A stretch of DNA of 64,000 nt from Flavobacterium branchiicola (GCF_018383905.1 NZ_JAGYWA010000003.1:679378-743377), one strand, 5' to 3'. Numbered from the stretch's first letter, positions 35,369 to 44,302 are shown. The notes: a model not told the origin generated them from the sequence alone. Program-made: numbers and translations.

Positions 35369-37129
35369 TTAACATAAACTCCAGTCTTTATCGAGAAATT
35401 CATCTTCTCCGGGCTCTTCTGTTTTATAAGCAATGGCTTCCGGAATAGACGTTTTAGGTATGTTTACATGTATAATGGTATTTTCTTTAATGCTTTCAAG
35501 CTGTTTTAAAACATCATCAAGTTCATCGAGACTGTTGACTTCAAAACCTTTGCCTCCAAATACATCAACGAGTTTCGCATATTTCCAACGGTGCATTTCG
35601 TTGTAATCATAAACATTGTTTAAATCTGGAATGCTATATTCTACCTTGTCTTCACCACGAAACGGATTTGGATTAACCAGCATTTGTTCGATACCATAAA
35701 TACCATTATCCAAAACAAAAACAATGGTGTCGTGTTTCAGTTTATTCTGTGTAGAAATGGCTTGACAGGTTTCCTGAAAAGCACCATCTCCAACAAATAC
35801 TACCGGTCTTTTATCTGGTCTGGCACATTTTATTCCGGTTGCTGCAGGAACAGAATACCCTATCGAAAGCCATGATGCCTGTGCTACGAATCCGTTTGGT
35901 TCTGGAATACGAATACCCTGAGCGCCTAATAAAGGAAAACCAGCATCGGCAACTACTATATGTTTCTCATCTATAAAATCATTAATTCGATTGAAAAATG
36001 TATCATAAGTTAGCGCCGGTTTTTCTTTTCTCGCTATCGCTACATCCGCTAAAAAAAAGGATTCAGACAGATTCTTTGCATCATACATTTCGTAAGCACT
36101 AAAAGCAACTTTGGTAAGTTCTTCTTTCAGGAATATCATAAAATCTCTTAGCGATACATTAGCTATATAAGAAGCTCCAATTCTTACCCCACTGTGATTG
36201 GCAAGTACAGTATCTTCCTTCCATACATCAAATCCGCCAAGATTTTTTCCGGTCGTCCATACGCCCAGACCAATTTTTAGCTGAGCTTTTTCAAATTGTT
36301 CCTTGACATCTTTTGGTGATGCTTTGCCATTAAAAACACCTTTGAATTTGGGATGATTTTCAGACACGATTGATTTTCCAAGTATAGAGGTCACAAATTC
36401 GGTATCGGTAGTTTCGATCAGATCCAGGAATTCCTTTTGAATACCATAGCGCTGAATCTCGATGCCGCCCCAAAAAATAATTTCTTTTCCCTTTGCCATT
36501 GCCGCTACTCTTTGAGCCGCTTTGCGTGCACTTGATTGACATTTAGATGCTTCTCTTTCTACTAATGGAGCCACAGGCGGATTACATTCCATTCGCCATA
36601 CATCTTCAAAAACCTCAAGATAAACCGGTCTTCCGTATAAAATACAAGCATTCAGCACGGCATCAATTTTATAAGGTGCATCTGATGAACCTGTAACTTG
36701 TTCTGCCGCGACGGTAACATTTCGGAACACATTGATATTGCTATACATATCACCTGTCATATGTGAGGCCAGCATACCCTGAACAAGGCTTCGCTGCTGA
36801 TCTTTATTGGTCGGAGCGCCATTAATAACAAGCACTGGACAATGCTCTACGTAAGAACCTGCAACCGAATTAAGTAACGTAAATGCTCCCACGCCATATG
36901 TTACCGCAACTGCAGCGAAACCGTTTTGACGTGCATAGGCATCAGTACAATGTCCGGCATTTATTTCGTTTGTATCGTTAACAATTTTGATTTTTGAACT
37001 TTTGTCTTCGTGAATCGTATTTAAAAACGGTGCGGTATAATTGCCCGCAATTCCAAATAAATGCGTCAACCCTAATTGTTCCAGACGTAGTTGCAGGTAT
37101 TTTGCAACGGTGATTTTTTTCTGTACCAT
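35369..37129 (-). CDS. Thiamine-diphosphate 2-keto-acid decarboxylase (PDC/IPDC-like)
   Basis: A 586-aa ThDP enzyme of the pyruvate/indolepyruvate/phenylpyruvate decarboxylase type. The N-terminal PYR domain has FGIAGNYTAPFLNTI and the catalytic glutamate in NDTNEINAGHCTDAYAR (about 51-67). The C-terminal PP domain has the ThDP signature GDGAFQETCQAISTQNK...VLDNGIYG (about 455-490). At the place of the usual HH pair ('LHHTLGDG') I read LASHMTGDM, so the first His seems replaced by Ser. It starts one base after the stop of an L-amino-acid-oxidase-like gene, so I infer it decarboxylates the keto acid made by that oxidase. Confidence 0.88.
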   Translation of the reverse strand: MVQKKITVAKYLQLRLEQLGLTHLFGIAGNYTAPFLNTIHEDKSSKIKIVNDTNEINAGHCTDAYARQNGFAAVAVTYGVGAFTLLNSVAGSYVEHCPVLVINGAPTNKDQQRSLVQGMLASHMTGDMYSNINVFRNVTVAAEQVTGSSDAPYKIDAVLNACILYGRPVYLEVFEDVWRMECNPPVAPLVEREASKCQSSARKAAQRVAAMAKGKEIIFWGGIEIQRYGIQKEFLDLIETTDTEFVTSILGKSIVSENHPKFKGVFNGKASPKDVKEQFEKAQLKIGLGVWTTGKNLGGFDVWKEDTVLANHSGVRIGASYIANVSLRDFMIFLKEELTKVAFSAYEMYDAKNLSESFFLADVAIARKEKPALTYDTFFNRINDFIDEKHIVVADAGFPLLGAQGIRIPEPNGFVAQASWLSIGYSVPAATGIKCARPDKRPVVFVGDGAFQETCQAISTQNKLKHDTIVFVLDNGIYGIEQMLVNPNPFRGEDKVEYSIPDLNNVYDYNEMHRWKYAKLVDVFGGKGFEVNSLDELDDVLKQLESIKENTIIHVNIPKTSIPEAIAYKTEEPGEDEFLDKDWSLC

Positions 37130-37130
37130 C

Positions 37131-38852
37131 TTAAATTGGATTATTAAGGTTACCCGTATTTTCGTTTACTTCAAGCGCAGTACGAATTCCGGACTCGATA
37201 GCGCCTTCAATCCAGGCATGTTTCAAAGAAGTATGCTCACCGGCAAAATGGGCTTTTCCATTCCATTCTGTTGAGATAATATGACGCTGCAATAAGTGTA
37301 ATTGTCCCGGATTAAATATAGCCGCTTCACCATAAGCATAAGGGTCGCGCATCCAACTTTGTGTGGCTCCGCCGATTAATTTTCCAGCTTTGCCTTTCTG
37401 ATTCTTGATACTTGAGGTAATTACAGCAAGATCAATAATACGCTGTTGTTCTTTCTCGTCATCAGAGTGCATGATGGCGAGGTTTTTAAGTGCATAAAAA
37501 TACCTGTCGTCGTCATCCATAGAATCCCAGCGGCTTGCTTCGTCAGACCAGCAATAAGAGGCCAGTACAAGACCATGTCCTTTAGTTCCCAAATCATTAC
37601 TCGGATAATAAGTAAAACGGTTCGAAAAATCGGTAATTGTGCCACCGCCAACAATATTATAAGGTGCTTCCTGCCACCATTTCTCACGAAATTCCAACAA
37701 AATTTTAGTAGCAGAATCGTAGTGCAGTTCACGAATTGCTTTTCGTTTTAACTGTTTGAATTGTGGTGTTACATACACATGTCTTAATGCCGAAAAAGGT
37801 ATGGTAACAATTACTTCATCAAATTCAAGATCACTTACAGGCGTTTTTAATGCTTTGAATCCTGCATCTTCATAAAACTGGAAGTCACGCTCTACCTCAA
37901 TATTTACTTTTATCTTTACTTTGTTGTTAACGAGCATCATTTCGGTCATTCTGCAATCAAAATAAGTGTTTTCTTCGAGACTATGCGCTTTGAAAAATGC
38001 ATTTGGCAACATGTCACTTCCGCCAACAATTTCCAAAAACCGAGTAGAATCTTTGATAATATTTTGTTCTATAAAACTTTGGATAAAATCATACGCCATT
38101 CTAGACTCCAGATTTTGCATTACCCCTATCATTTCGATGGCATTCTCTGAATACATCGAATTCTCTTTTAAAAAACGACGCATCGAATATTCTCCGTAAC
38201 GTTCAATCAGCAAAGGCCAGTTTTTCTCAGGATCTTCTGCTATAAAAGCTTTAAGCGGATTAATTAGATTGGCCATTAACTGGTCGGCACGCATGTTTTC
38301 GCTGCTGCCCAGATGAAAGTCCAATAGTTTGTTTACATCGACAACTTTAGTTTTATCTTTTGGGATGTATTCATTCTGGACAACTCGTTTGCGGTTAACG
38401 TAGAAAAGAGAATTTCTGGTAACCTCCGGCTCTGGTTTATTAGGATCTGCCTGATGTGCAATTGCCTGTTCTTTATCAACAGACAGATAATAAAAAGGCT
38501 CCGTTTTAAGTCCGAGTTTATCAATATATTTTAGTACCATTTGGTGTATGGTCGGGATACGCATCGCACCGGCTTCGCCATAAACACTGTCGTCTTCAAA
38601 GTATTTTTTGTCTTCAGAATTTCTGAAAGTCTTGATCCTGCCACCAACACGGGTATTTGATTCAACTATAGTAACATTATGACCAGCCTCTTTTAACAAA
38701 GCTGCGGATACCATTCCGGCCATTCCGGCACCAATGATTAATACATCTTTTGGTTTATCCGTGCGCGGGATTCCCTCGTCAATATACTTTAAGTATTGCT
38801 GAATAATAACGTCGTTGTCTTCGTCGAGTAAGCCGTGTAAGTAGTTTTCCAT
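37131..38852 (-). CDS. FAD-dependent L-amino-acid oxidase-like flavoprotein
   Basis: A 573-aa flavin amine oxidase. FAD-binding [20 protein letters not shown] (38-57), [12 protein letters not shown] (about 64-75), then [20 protein letters not shown] (about 90-109); GAMRIP is the carboxylate-binding motif seen in L-amino-acid oxidases. The C-terminal FAD motif is [20 protein letters not shown] (about 536-555). It oxidises an L-amino acid to the keto acid with release of NH3 and H2O2. Aromatic or aliphatic preference cannot be read. No signal peptide is evident. It is the first gene of a two-gene operon with the decarboxylase; a monoamine or tryptophan 2-monooxygenase activity is the alternative. 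Confidence 0.85.
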   Translation of the reverse strand: MENYLHGLLDEDNDVIIQQYLKYIDEGIPRTDKPKDVLIIGAGMAGMVSAALLKEAGHNVTIVESNTRVGGRIKTFRNSEDKKYFEDDSVYGEAGAMRIPTIHQMVLKYIDKLGLKTEPFYYLSVDKEQAIAHQADPNKPEPEVTRNSLFYVNRKRVVQNEYIPKDKTKVVDVNKLLDFHLGSSENMRADQLMANLINPLKAFIAEDPEKNWPLLIERYGEYSMRRFLKENSMYSENAIEMIGVMQNLESRMAYDFIQSFIEQNIIKDSTRFLEIVGGSDMLPNAFFKAHSLEENTYFDCRMTEMMLVNNKVKIKVNIEVERDFQFYEDAGFKALKTPVSDLEFDEVIVTIPFSALRHVYVTPQFKQLKRKAIRELHYDSATKILLEFREKWWQEAPYNIVGGGTITDFSNRFTYYPSNDLGTKGHGLVLASYCWSDEASRWDSMDDDDRYFYALKNLAIMHSDDEKEQQRIIDLAVITSSIKNQKGKAGKLIGGATQSWMRDPYAYGEAAIFNPGQLHLLQRHIISTEWNGKAHFAGEHTSLKHAWIEGAIESGIRTALEVNENTGNLNNPI

Positions 38853-39362
38853 GATCAGGTGATTTAGTTAATGGTTTATTCTTTTAGCAAATGAAATTCT
38901 TTAACAAATAAACTCAGTAAATTCCTAATTTTTAAGCGTAATTCTACCTGTTTTTATATTGTAGGATAAGGGATTTTTAATTCTGTCGGATAAAAAGTAG
39001 TGTATAATAGTAATCTTTAACTTAAATAAAAATAACTGAGTAATGTTTAAATTAAGTATATTCGTACGTCATTTTAAATTACAAATCTGTTAAAAGCCTG
39101 AAAAAACTTTATTTGTTACTTCTTTTACTATTCGCCATCTGGATTATTAGGCCTGAAAAATGAATGAAACACATAAATTGAGTTAGCAAAAAATCCGAAA
39201 TTGACTTAAACTATTTCCTAAATGATTTTTCAGAAAGAGAAAAAAAATTTAAAAAAACTATTGAATTATAAAATATAGAAAATATTCCTGCGCGAGGATA
39301 GACAAAAACCCCAAGTGTCTATAAATGATTGGGGATTAAGTAAATTTTTAAACTTTTGTATT
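38853..39362. other. Leader and promoter region of the Cys-rich peptide gene
   Basis: 510 bp without a gene apart from the short peptide ORF that follows. Just before that ORF is a hairpin, CCCCAA (39309-39314) / TTGGGG (39329-39334). No -7 element can be placed with confidence. Confidence 0.4.
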
Positions 39363-39548
39363 ATGTTAAAGAAAATTTTAAATTTAAACGGAGCACAAGA
39401 ATTAACTAAAAAAGAGCTAAAAGCGGTAAATGGCGGAGTAACTGAAGCCTGTGCAAAAGCACTTAGCATTGGAGCAGCCATCTTGAAAAATGGAGCATGT
39501 CCGCCGGAATATCCTTTAGCTGGTGGAGGTTGTTGCTTTGCAGATTAA
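39363..39548 (+). CDS. Double-glycine-leader, cysteine-rich peptide (bacteriocin/RiPP-like)
   Basis: A 61-aa peptide from the ATG at 39363; an in-frame extension to 39315 lacks leader character. The N-terminal 24 residues, with LNGAQELTKKELKAVNGG, match a double-glycine leader of the kind removed and exported by peptidase-containing ABC transporters. Similar 'L.K.E.K...GG' leaders occur in flavobacterial bacteriocin-like families. The predicted core (about 37 residues) is Gly/Ala-rich with four cysteines (EACAK, GACPPE, and GGGCCFAD at the C-terminus), suggesting two disulfides or a modified peptide. No transporter or modification enzyme lies nearby, so processing would be in trans. Activity is unproven. 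Confidence 0.72.
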   Translation: MLKKILNLNGAQELTKKELKAVNGGVTEACAKALSIGAAILKNGACPPEYPLAGGGCCFAD

Positions 39549-39624
39549 ATAATTAATTTCCCCCTACTTGCGCGAGCGTCCCATTCATAAACGAATCGAG
39601 ACGTTCTCAAAAATGATTAAAGTA

Positions 39625-39656
39625 AAAAAGCTTCAGAGAAATCTGAAGCTTTTGTA
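39625..39656 (+). terminator. Terminator of the peptide gene (recurrent hairpin, copy 2)
   Basis: AAAAAGCTTCAGA / TCTGAAGCTTTT stem about 80 bp after the stop, in the opposite orientation to the copy at 30970. Confidence 0.75.
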
Positions 39657-39770
39657 TTAGTAATGGGAAACATTCGAATATCTAACCAGTTTTTTAAAGA
39701 TTTTTATAAAGTTGCAACAAGAATTTGACTTTATAAATTGAATTATTATTTTTTGACAACATCAATTTTA

Positions 39771-40310
39771 TTAAAATCGATACGCAGCACTTAGTCCAAA
39801 TTTTGCAACTTGGGTGTGGTCCGTTTTATCAGCATTAAATAGTAGTTTTCCCCAACCAATATTTGCTTCGAAAAGGAAACCACTTTTACTGACCCATTTC
39901 CAGCCTCCGCCTGCACCGAGAGCAAAATCAATAACATCGGGATTTTCGGTATATATTGAATGATCTTCCGAAGTATATATTTTTTTGCCATCTATAGAAG
40001 TCAGCATTCCAAATCCTTCAACAAACCAGCCTGATGCATATTTTTTGCCAAAATATCTTCTGTAATAGGGAGATGCGGAATAATTTAAATCTTTTTCATT
40101 CTTTGTGTTGTCAAATATGTAATTAAAAGAAAGTCCAAATGATGAATTATGATTTAAATTTCTTTCGTAACCAAACTGAAAGGATTGCCATAAAGGGGCA
40201 AGGACATTTAATTTAATTTCATTATTCTTCTGATAAGGATCGGTTTCATTCTGTGCTTTAGCAGCATAAAAGACAAATAAAACAACAAGCAGCAAATAGT
40301 TTTTTTTCAT
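39771..40310 (-). CDS. DUF3575-like outer-membrane beta-barrel protein
   Basis: A 179-aa protein with signal peptide (MKKNYLLLVVLFVFYAAKA|QN). The mature part alternates hydrophobic and polar residues in strands typical of a small outer-membrane barrel: NEIKLNVLAPLWQSFQFGYE (about 28-47), SSFGLSFNYIFDN, ALGAGGGWKWVSKSGFLFEANIGWG and the terminal phenylalanine in KFGLSAAYRF, the outer-membrane sorting signal. It resembles DUF3575. Role unknown. Monocistronic, near the membrane AraC-type regulator at 40399. Confidence 0.8.
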   Translation of the reverse strand: MKKNYLLLVVLFVFYAAKAQNETDPYQKNNEIKLNVLAPLWQSFQFGYERNLNHNSSFGLSFNYIFDNTKNEKDLNYSASPYYRRYFGKKYASGWFVEGFGMLTSIDGKKIYTSEDHSIYTENPDVIDFALGAGGGWKWVSKSGFLFEANIGWGKLLFNADKTDHTQVAKFGLSAAYRF

Positions 40311-40398
40311 AAAAATTGATTTGAATTATTGAAATCCAAAATTGATATAAGAAAAAATAGAAAAGGTCTCAAAAGCTTAAAAATGGATAAATTGATAC

Positions 40399-41631
40399 CT
40401 ATTTACAGGTGATTTTATACTCATTAGGTGTTTGTCCTGTATGTTTTTTAAAGGCTTTGTAAAAAGTGGCTTTTGAAGTAAATCCGGATTCCATCCCCAT
40501 TGCCAGCAGATTGTAATTTTCATAATCAGAATTTGAAATCATTTCCTTAACAGCTTCAACCCGATATTGGTTAATATAATTGGCAAAGTTATCTTCTGTT
40601 ATTGTATTTATAATTTGCGAAAGATATCCTGCGCTTATTCCCAGCTGTTCTGCTATTTTTTCTCGGTTTAATGTGCTGTCAATATAAATGTGCTGTTCCT
40701 TGCAAAGCAGTTCTAGTTTTTGGAAATATGGATTATCTGCCGTGATAGATTCTCTGTATTTTTCTGAGATATTATTTTCTTCTGTTAGGCTATTTTCTGT
40801 AATTTGAAAACTAACAGATGAAACAGCTAAATCGTTATTCAGGAAATTATAAATGGCCTCTTTATTTTTGGCCAGTTTGTATTTGTAAATTCCGACATAA
40901 GCTGTCCAATGAATTATGAATGTAGCAGATAATCCCAGAACACTCATAATAAAAGAAACATCTGTTTGAAAATACCAGCCAACCAAATAGGTAGTAAGCC
41001 AAATAATCAATAGCAGCGACATACCAGTTAATAAAGTAATAACCCATTTTTTTTCTTGAGGATCCTTTAAATGTCTTATCATAAAATAAGAGTAAAGAGG
41101 TAGAAAAAGGATGATGATAACGGCTAATAACAGCTGAATCATCCTAAGTATATTAATTAAATAAATGTAGGATTCAGGAATTTTATAAATTCCTGCTACA
41201 ATGTCAAGACAGACTGCAACAGAAAGAATACTGTTATAGGCAAATGGAATGTAACACAAATAAATTTTCTGTTTATTTTTTACCGTATCATCAATGCGGT
41301 TTATAATAAACAGAAATGTAAAAACAGGCAATAGAAATATCCAATCGATAGCGTCTATAAAACGTAATAAAGGATAGGTTTTAAAAACAGCTTCAATTTC
41401 AAAAACATAATTTAGTAAAACAATGGAAAGTACAAACAGCAAATAGGCTAGATATTTATTTGAATTGCTATTGAATAAAGAAGACTTTAATATAATTAAG
41501 CCTAAAACTACTCCCTGAAAAATCGCAATATTTAAAAGTGTGGTATAAATCAATTTTAAAAATAAAAGTTGTTTTGAATATTTGTTTTTGAATATTATGG
41601 TAACTAAGTCATACTTGAAGACATAACACAT
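40399..41631 (-). CDS. Membrane-bound AraC-family transcriptional regulator
   Basis: The N-terminal half holds about seven hydrophobic segments (LLNIAIFQGVVLGLIIL, YLAYLLFVLSIVLLNYVF, WIFLLPVFTFLFIINRI and so on, up to about residue 245). The C-terminal 110 residues form an AraC helix-turn-helix: REKIAEQLGISAGYLSQIIN (about 325-345) and LLAMGMESGFTSKATFYKAFKKHTGQTPNEYK. This 7TM-AraC architecture is common in Bacteroidota and joins membrane sensing directly to DNA binding. The 410-aa reading starts at 41631. A TTG at 41553, giving MIYTTLLNIAIFQGVVLG, aligns better with family N-termini and may be the real start. Confidence 0.88.
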   Translation of the reverse strand: MCYVFKYDLVTIIFKNKYSKQLLFLKLIYTTLLNIAIFQGVVLGLIILKSSLFNSNSNKYLAYLLFVLSIVLLNYVFEIEAVFKTYPLLRFIDAIDWIFLLPVFTFLFIINRIDDTVKNKQKIYLCYIPFAYNSILSVAVCLDIVAGIYKIPESYIYLINILRMIQLLLAVIIILFLPLYSYFMIRHLKDPQEKKWVITLLTGMSLLLIIWLTTYLVGWYFQTDVSFIMSVLGLSATFIIHWTAYVGIYKYKLAKNKEAIYNFLNNDLAVSSVSFQITENSLTEENNISEKYRESITADNPYFQKLELLCKEQHIYIDSTLNREKIAEQLGISAGYLSQIINTITEDNFANYINQYRVEAVKEMISNSDYENYNLLAMGMESGFTSKATFYKAFKKHTGQTPNEYKITCK

Positions 41632-41813
41632 TTAATTCGCATTAATAGAACTAATTTATGTTAATGCGAATGATTTTCTTTGTGGATTAAGAAATGATTA
41701 ACTAATAGATAAAAGAACTATCTGAGATTCTTATTTAAGAAAAGAAAAAGTTTGATCGGATAATTTTATTTCGAAAAAGACAAAAGCTTCAGATTTCTCT
41801 GAAGCTTTTGTCT

Positions 41814-41870
41814 TAGTAGTTCGTCGCGGCGAAAACTCGAACCTCTGTCCGCCGCGGTGGATATGAGCCC
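41814..41870 (-). pseudogene. Decayed initiator tRNA fragment 1
   Basis: Contains TTCGAGT T-loop and GGGCTCATA anticodon words of the intact tRNA in the right order. The T-stem cannot pair, and there is no acceptor or D-arm. GC-rich inverted words (TTCGTCGCGGCGAA and TCCGCCGCGGTGGA) flank the T-loop. Confidence 0.6.
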
Positions 41871-41926
41871 AAAAACTATTATTTCTTTAAAACAAAAAAG
41901 CTCCAGATTTCTCTGAAGCTTTGTCT

Positions 41927-41984
41927 TAGTAGTTCGCCACGGCGAAGACTCGAACCTGTGTCCGCCGCGGCGGATATGAACCCG
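41927..41984 (-). pseudogene. Decayed initiator tRNA fragment 2
   Basis: Same composition as fragment 1, with ACAGGTTCGAGT preserved exactly as in the intact tRNA but followed by CTTCG instead of CCTGT. TCCGCCGCGGCGGA here is a perfect 14-bp palindrome. Confidence 0.6.
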
Positions 41985-42046
41985 CAAATCTTTAATTTCG
42001 CTAAAAACAAAAAAAGCTCCAGATTTCTCTGAAGCTTTTGTTTTAG

Positions 42047-42119
42047 TAGCGGGAACAGGACTCGAACCTGTGACCTTCGGGTTATGAGCCCGACGAGCTG
42101 CCTACTGCTCTATCCCGCG
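42047..42119 (-). tRNA. Initiator tRNA-fMet (CAT)
   Basis: A 73-nt cloverleaf: acceptor CGCGGGA / TCCCGCT, D-arm GAGC / GCTC, anticodon arm CGGGCTCATAACCCG, T-arm ACAGGTTCGAGTCCTGT, discriminator A. CCA is not encoded. Position 1-72 is a C/T mismatch and the anticodon stem has three consecutive G-C pairs. Both are hallmarks of initiator tRNA, so this is fMet, not elongator Met. Transcribed on the minus strand into a hairpin terminator. Confidence 0.93.
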
Positions 42120-42248
42120 ATGTTTCGGGTGCAAAGATACACACTAAATACAGTTTTCCAAAGGAAATAATGATTTATTTTAACGAAAGTACTTTTTCAA
42201 CCGCTAATCCTCTAGTCTAAAGCCTACTGCGTCTAACATTTTTTTTGA

Positions 42249-42773
42249 TTAAATTTTATAATCCAGCAATTCCTGATACGGATTGACTTTTAAACCTAGT
42301 AATTTGCCAAAAGCAGGCTCGGTTTTAAAACCCTTTCGTTTTAGTTTTATGATTTCCTGACGGAAGTTTTCGCCTTTTAACTCCAGAATCTGATGTTCGA
42401 TAAGCATATGTCTGTATCCGTTTTGCTCTTTGGTCGGAATATTTTGCCCGAAGATTTCAATTTCGAATCCATCAATTAAAAAGTTCGCAATTACAGATTC
42501 CTGATTATTGATATAGGCTTCCTGAATTTTGAATTCGTTTTTATTTTCAAACAGCAAACGAATCCTGGAAACAAATTCGGCTTTACTTGTCCAGTAACAA
42601 ATAACATCCAGATCACTGTTTTCAATATCTATATTGATCGGAATTGTTCCAACCAATATAGGATCAAACTCTGAAAGGGTATCTAAAATCTTATTTTCCG
42701 TTAAAATCTGGTAAGCCAAAATCTGTTTAGCATTACCTGATTGTAAATAATCAATAGAACTAAAATCGATCAT
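42249..42773 (-). CDS. DUF4269 family protein
   Basis: A 174-aa cytosolic protein. The sequence LVGTIPINIDIENSDLDVICY (about 41-61) has the G(T/S)-x-DxD pattern of a nucleotidyltransferase fold, and EIEIFGQNIPTKEQNGYRHM follows. Together with the C-terminal KRKGFKTEPAFGKLLGL it matches DUF4269, a nucleotidyltransferase-like family with no known substrate. Starts 2 bp after the GT39 stop codon, so the two are cotranscribed. Confidence 0.88.
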   Translation of the reverse strand: MIDFSSIDYLQSGNAKQILAYQILTENKILDTLSEFDPILVGTIPINIDIENSDLDVICYWTSKAEFVSRIRLLFENKNEFKIQEAYINNQESVIANFLIDGFEIEIFGQNIPTKEQNGYRHMLIEHQILELKGENFRQEIIKLKRKGFKTEPAFGKLLGLKVNPYQELLDYKI

Positions 42774-42775
42774 GT

Positions 42776-44302
42776 TTATTTATCGTAATTTGTTTCTTCT
42801 TTAATTTCCTGTTTTAATCGATTATTAATATCGATTTTGGCGTTTGCAAAAACAAAAATGGTGGTTTTGTATTCTCGCGCGTATTTGTTTGTTATTTCAC
42901 CACTTATGTATCCCGATTGAAAAAACGGACTTGTCTCTTCAAATTCATTGTTGTTTTCCTCAAATTCCTTTACTCTAATCAGGTTTTTGTAATAGATATT
43001 CAAATTAAACCAGTTCACATAATCAGCATTAAAAGAAACTGCTTTAATTCCTTTTTTGGTGTAATAATTAATTGCTCCGGCCTGACCATAATTATCACAA
43101 AGAACAAGCGTGTTTTCAGATTTAGGAAACATTGCATAAACTGAATCTGTTTTGCAGGCGAGTTCCTTCCACCCCAGCATATCAGCAAAATCCTGAGGTA
43201 ATTCATGGTCCTTTCCGTCTTCCCAACGTAACATTCCCAATTTCTTATATTTTTCGGGATGTTTAAATATATATTCCGGACTTTTATTTGGGAATGCAAA
43301 ATTGTATATCGGAATAAAAAACAGCAAAGGAATGGCAATAAATACAGGTTGCAGAAAACGTTTCCATCCAGTTTTTAAAATTTCGCCTAAATAAACGGCA
43401 CCAAAAGCAATATAAACAGGATACAATCCAATGGCATAATAGGCTTTGGCTTTGAAATAAATAAAGACTAAAAGCGTGAATAGTATTGAAAAGAAAAATA
43501 GTTTATATCTCGCAAAAGGTTTATAAAAAAGCAACGCATAAAAGGAAAAAATAATTACCGGAAGGGCACCGATAAAAAACAGCAATTGTTCTTTTAAAAA
43601 TCCGACGCGATCTACATTTACCAATTGTGTTTCTGCCAATTCTTTCATGTGATGTACAATAGGAAAATGATTGTTGTATTGCCACAAAAGATTCGGTAGA
43701 ATTAAAATCAATCCCAAAATCAATGCAAAATAGAGTTTTTTTTCCGTAAAAATTTTTCTTTGTTCGGATAACAAAATAGCAGGTAAAAGGCCTATTAACA
43801 GAAAAAGGATATTGTATTTATTTAAAAAACCAAACGCAAACACTACTGCACCGATATAAAACCACTTTACTTTTTCGGTTGTTATGTATTCAATTACCAC
43901 ATAATAAAACAGTGTCCAGCATAAAACATCTAAAGAATTTGGCTGATACAACATATTGATTCTTAAAAGTGATGATAATAAAATACAAGTTGCCCCTAAA
44001 ACTAAGGCATACAATTTTCCTTTTAAAACTTCGATTGTTTTCCAGACCACTATCAAGGTCAATACGCCAAAAAGAGCCGGGAAAAATTTAACCCAGAAAA
44101 CCGAATTTCCAAGCAAATAGATCAGATACGAAAACCAGGAAGTTACAGGCGGAACAGATAAATAGCCCCAGGCCAGATGATGTGCCTGATCGAGATGCAG
44201 ATATTCATCCCGTTGCAAATCATATTCAGAATCTATCAGGATATATTGCAAAATAAACTTTAGGAGAACAAATGCTGTTAAAATAAATGTTTTCTTATTC
44301 AT
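42776..44302 (-). CDS. GT39/ArnT-like membrane glycosyltransferase
   Basis: A 508-aa polytopic membrane protein of the GT-C fold. After the first membrane helix comes the conserved acidic loop DSEYDLQRDEYLHLDQAHHL (about 23-42), as in dolichyl/undecaprenyl-phosphate mannosyltransferases and ArnT. About ten more hydrophobic segments extend to residue 350, then a soluble C-terminal domain (NTLVLCDNYGQAGAINYYTK). It would transfer a sugar from a lipid-linked donor on the periplasmic side, to protein or lipid. Acceptor unknown. First gene of the pair with DUF4269. Confidence 0.88.
   Translation of the reverse strand: MNKKTFILTAFVLLKFILQYILIDSEYDLQRDEYLHLDQAHHLAWGYLSVPPVTSWFSYLIYLLGNSVFWVKFFPALFGVLTLIVVWKTIEVLKGKLYALVLGATCILLSSLLRINMLYQPNSLDVLCWTLFYYVVIEYITTEKVKWFYIGAVVFAFGFLNKYNILFLLIGLLPAILLSEQRKIFTEKKLYFALILGLILILPNLLWQYNNHFPIVHHMKELAETQLVNVDRVGFLKEQLLFFIGALPVIIFSFYALLFYKPFARYKLFFFSILFTLLVFIYFKAKAYYAIGLYPVYIAFGAVYLGEILKTGWKRFLQPVFIAIPLLFFIPIYNFAFPNKSPEYIFKHPEKYKKLGMLRWEDGKDHELPQDFADMLGWKELACKTDSVYAMFPKSENTLVLCDNYGQAGAINYYTKKGIKAVSFNADYVNWFNLNIYYKNLIRVKEFEENNNEFEETSPFFQSGYISGEITNKYAREYKTTIFVFANAKIDINNRLKQEIKEETNYDK

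Larger units (their letters stand above)
41781..42041 (-). repeat. Tandem decayed tRNA-plus-terminator units
   Basis: Three copies of a unit of 114 and 116 bp follow each other on the minus strand, each ending in the hairpin AGCT(T/C)CAGATTTCTCTGAAGCT (41785, 41899 and 42015). The first transcribed unit is the intact tRNA at 42047. The other two keep only TAGTAG..., ACTCGAACCT(G/C)TG and ATATGA(A/G)CCC words. Between these words GC-rich palindromes (CCGCCGCGGCGG) have replaced the tRNA stems. Confidence 0.75.

Noticed and set aside
39315..39362. Extending the double-glycine peptide to the upstream Met
   Set aside because: The added 16 residues break the leader pattern and lie over the hairpin 39309-39334; the Met at 39363 fits leader lengths.
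41814..41984. Two additional functional tRNA genes
   Set aside because: The T-loop and anticodon words are present, but the acceptor and D-arms are missing and the T-stem cannot pair.
41766..41987. A 73-codon minus-strand ORF rich in Arg and Cys
   Set aside because: It runs through the decayed tRNA and terminator units; its codons are by-products of repeat structure.
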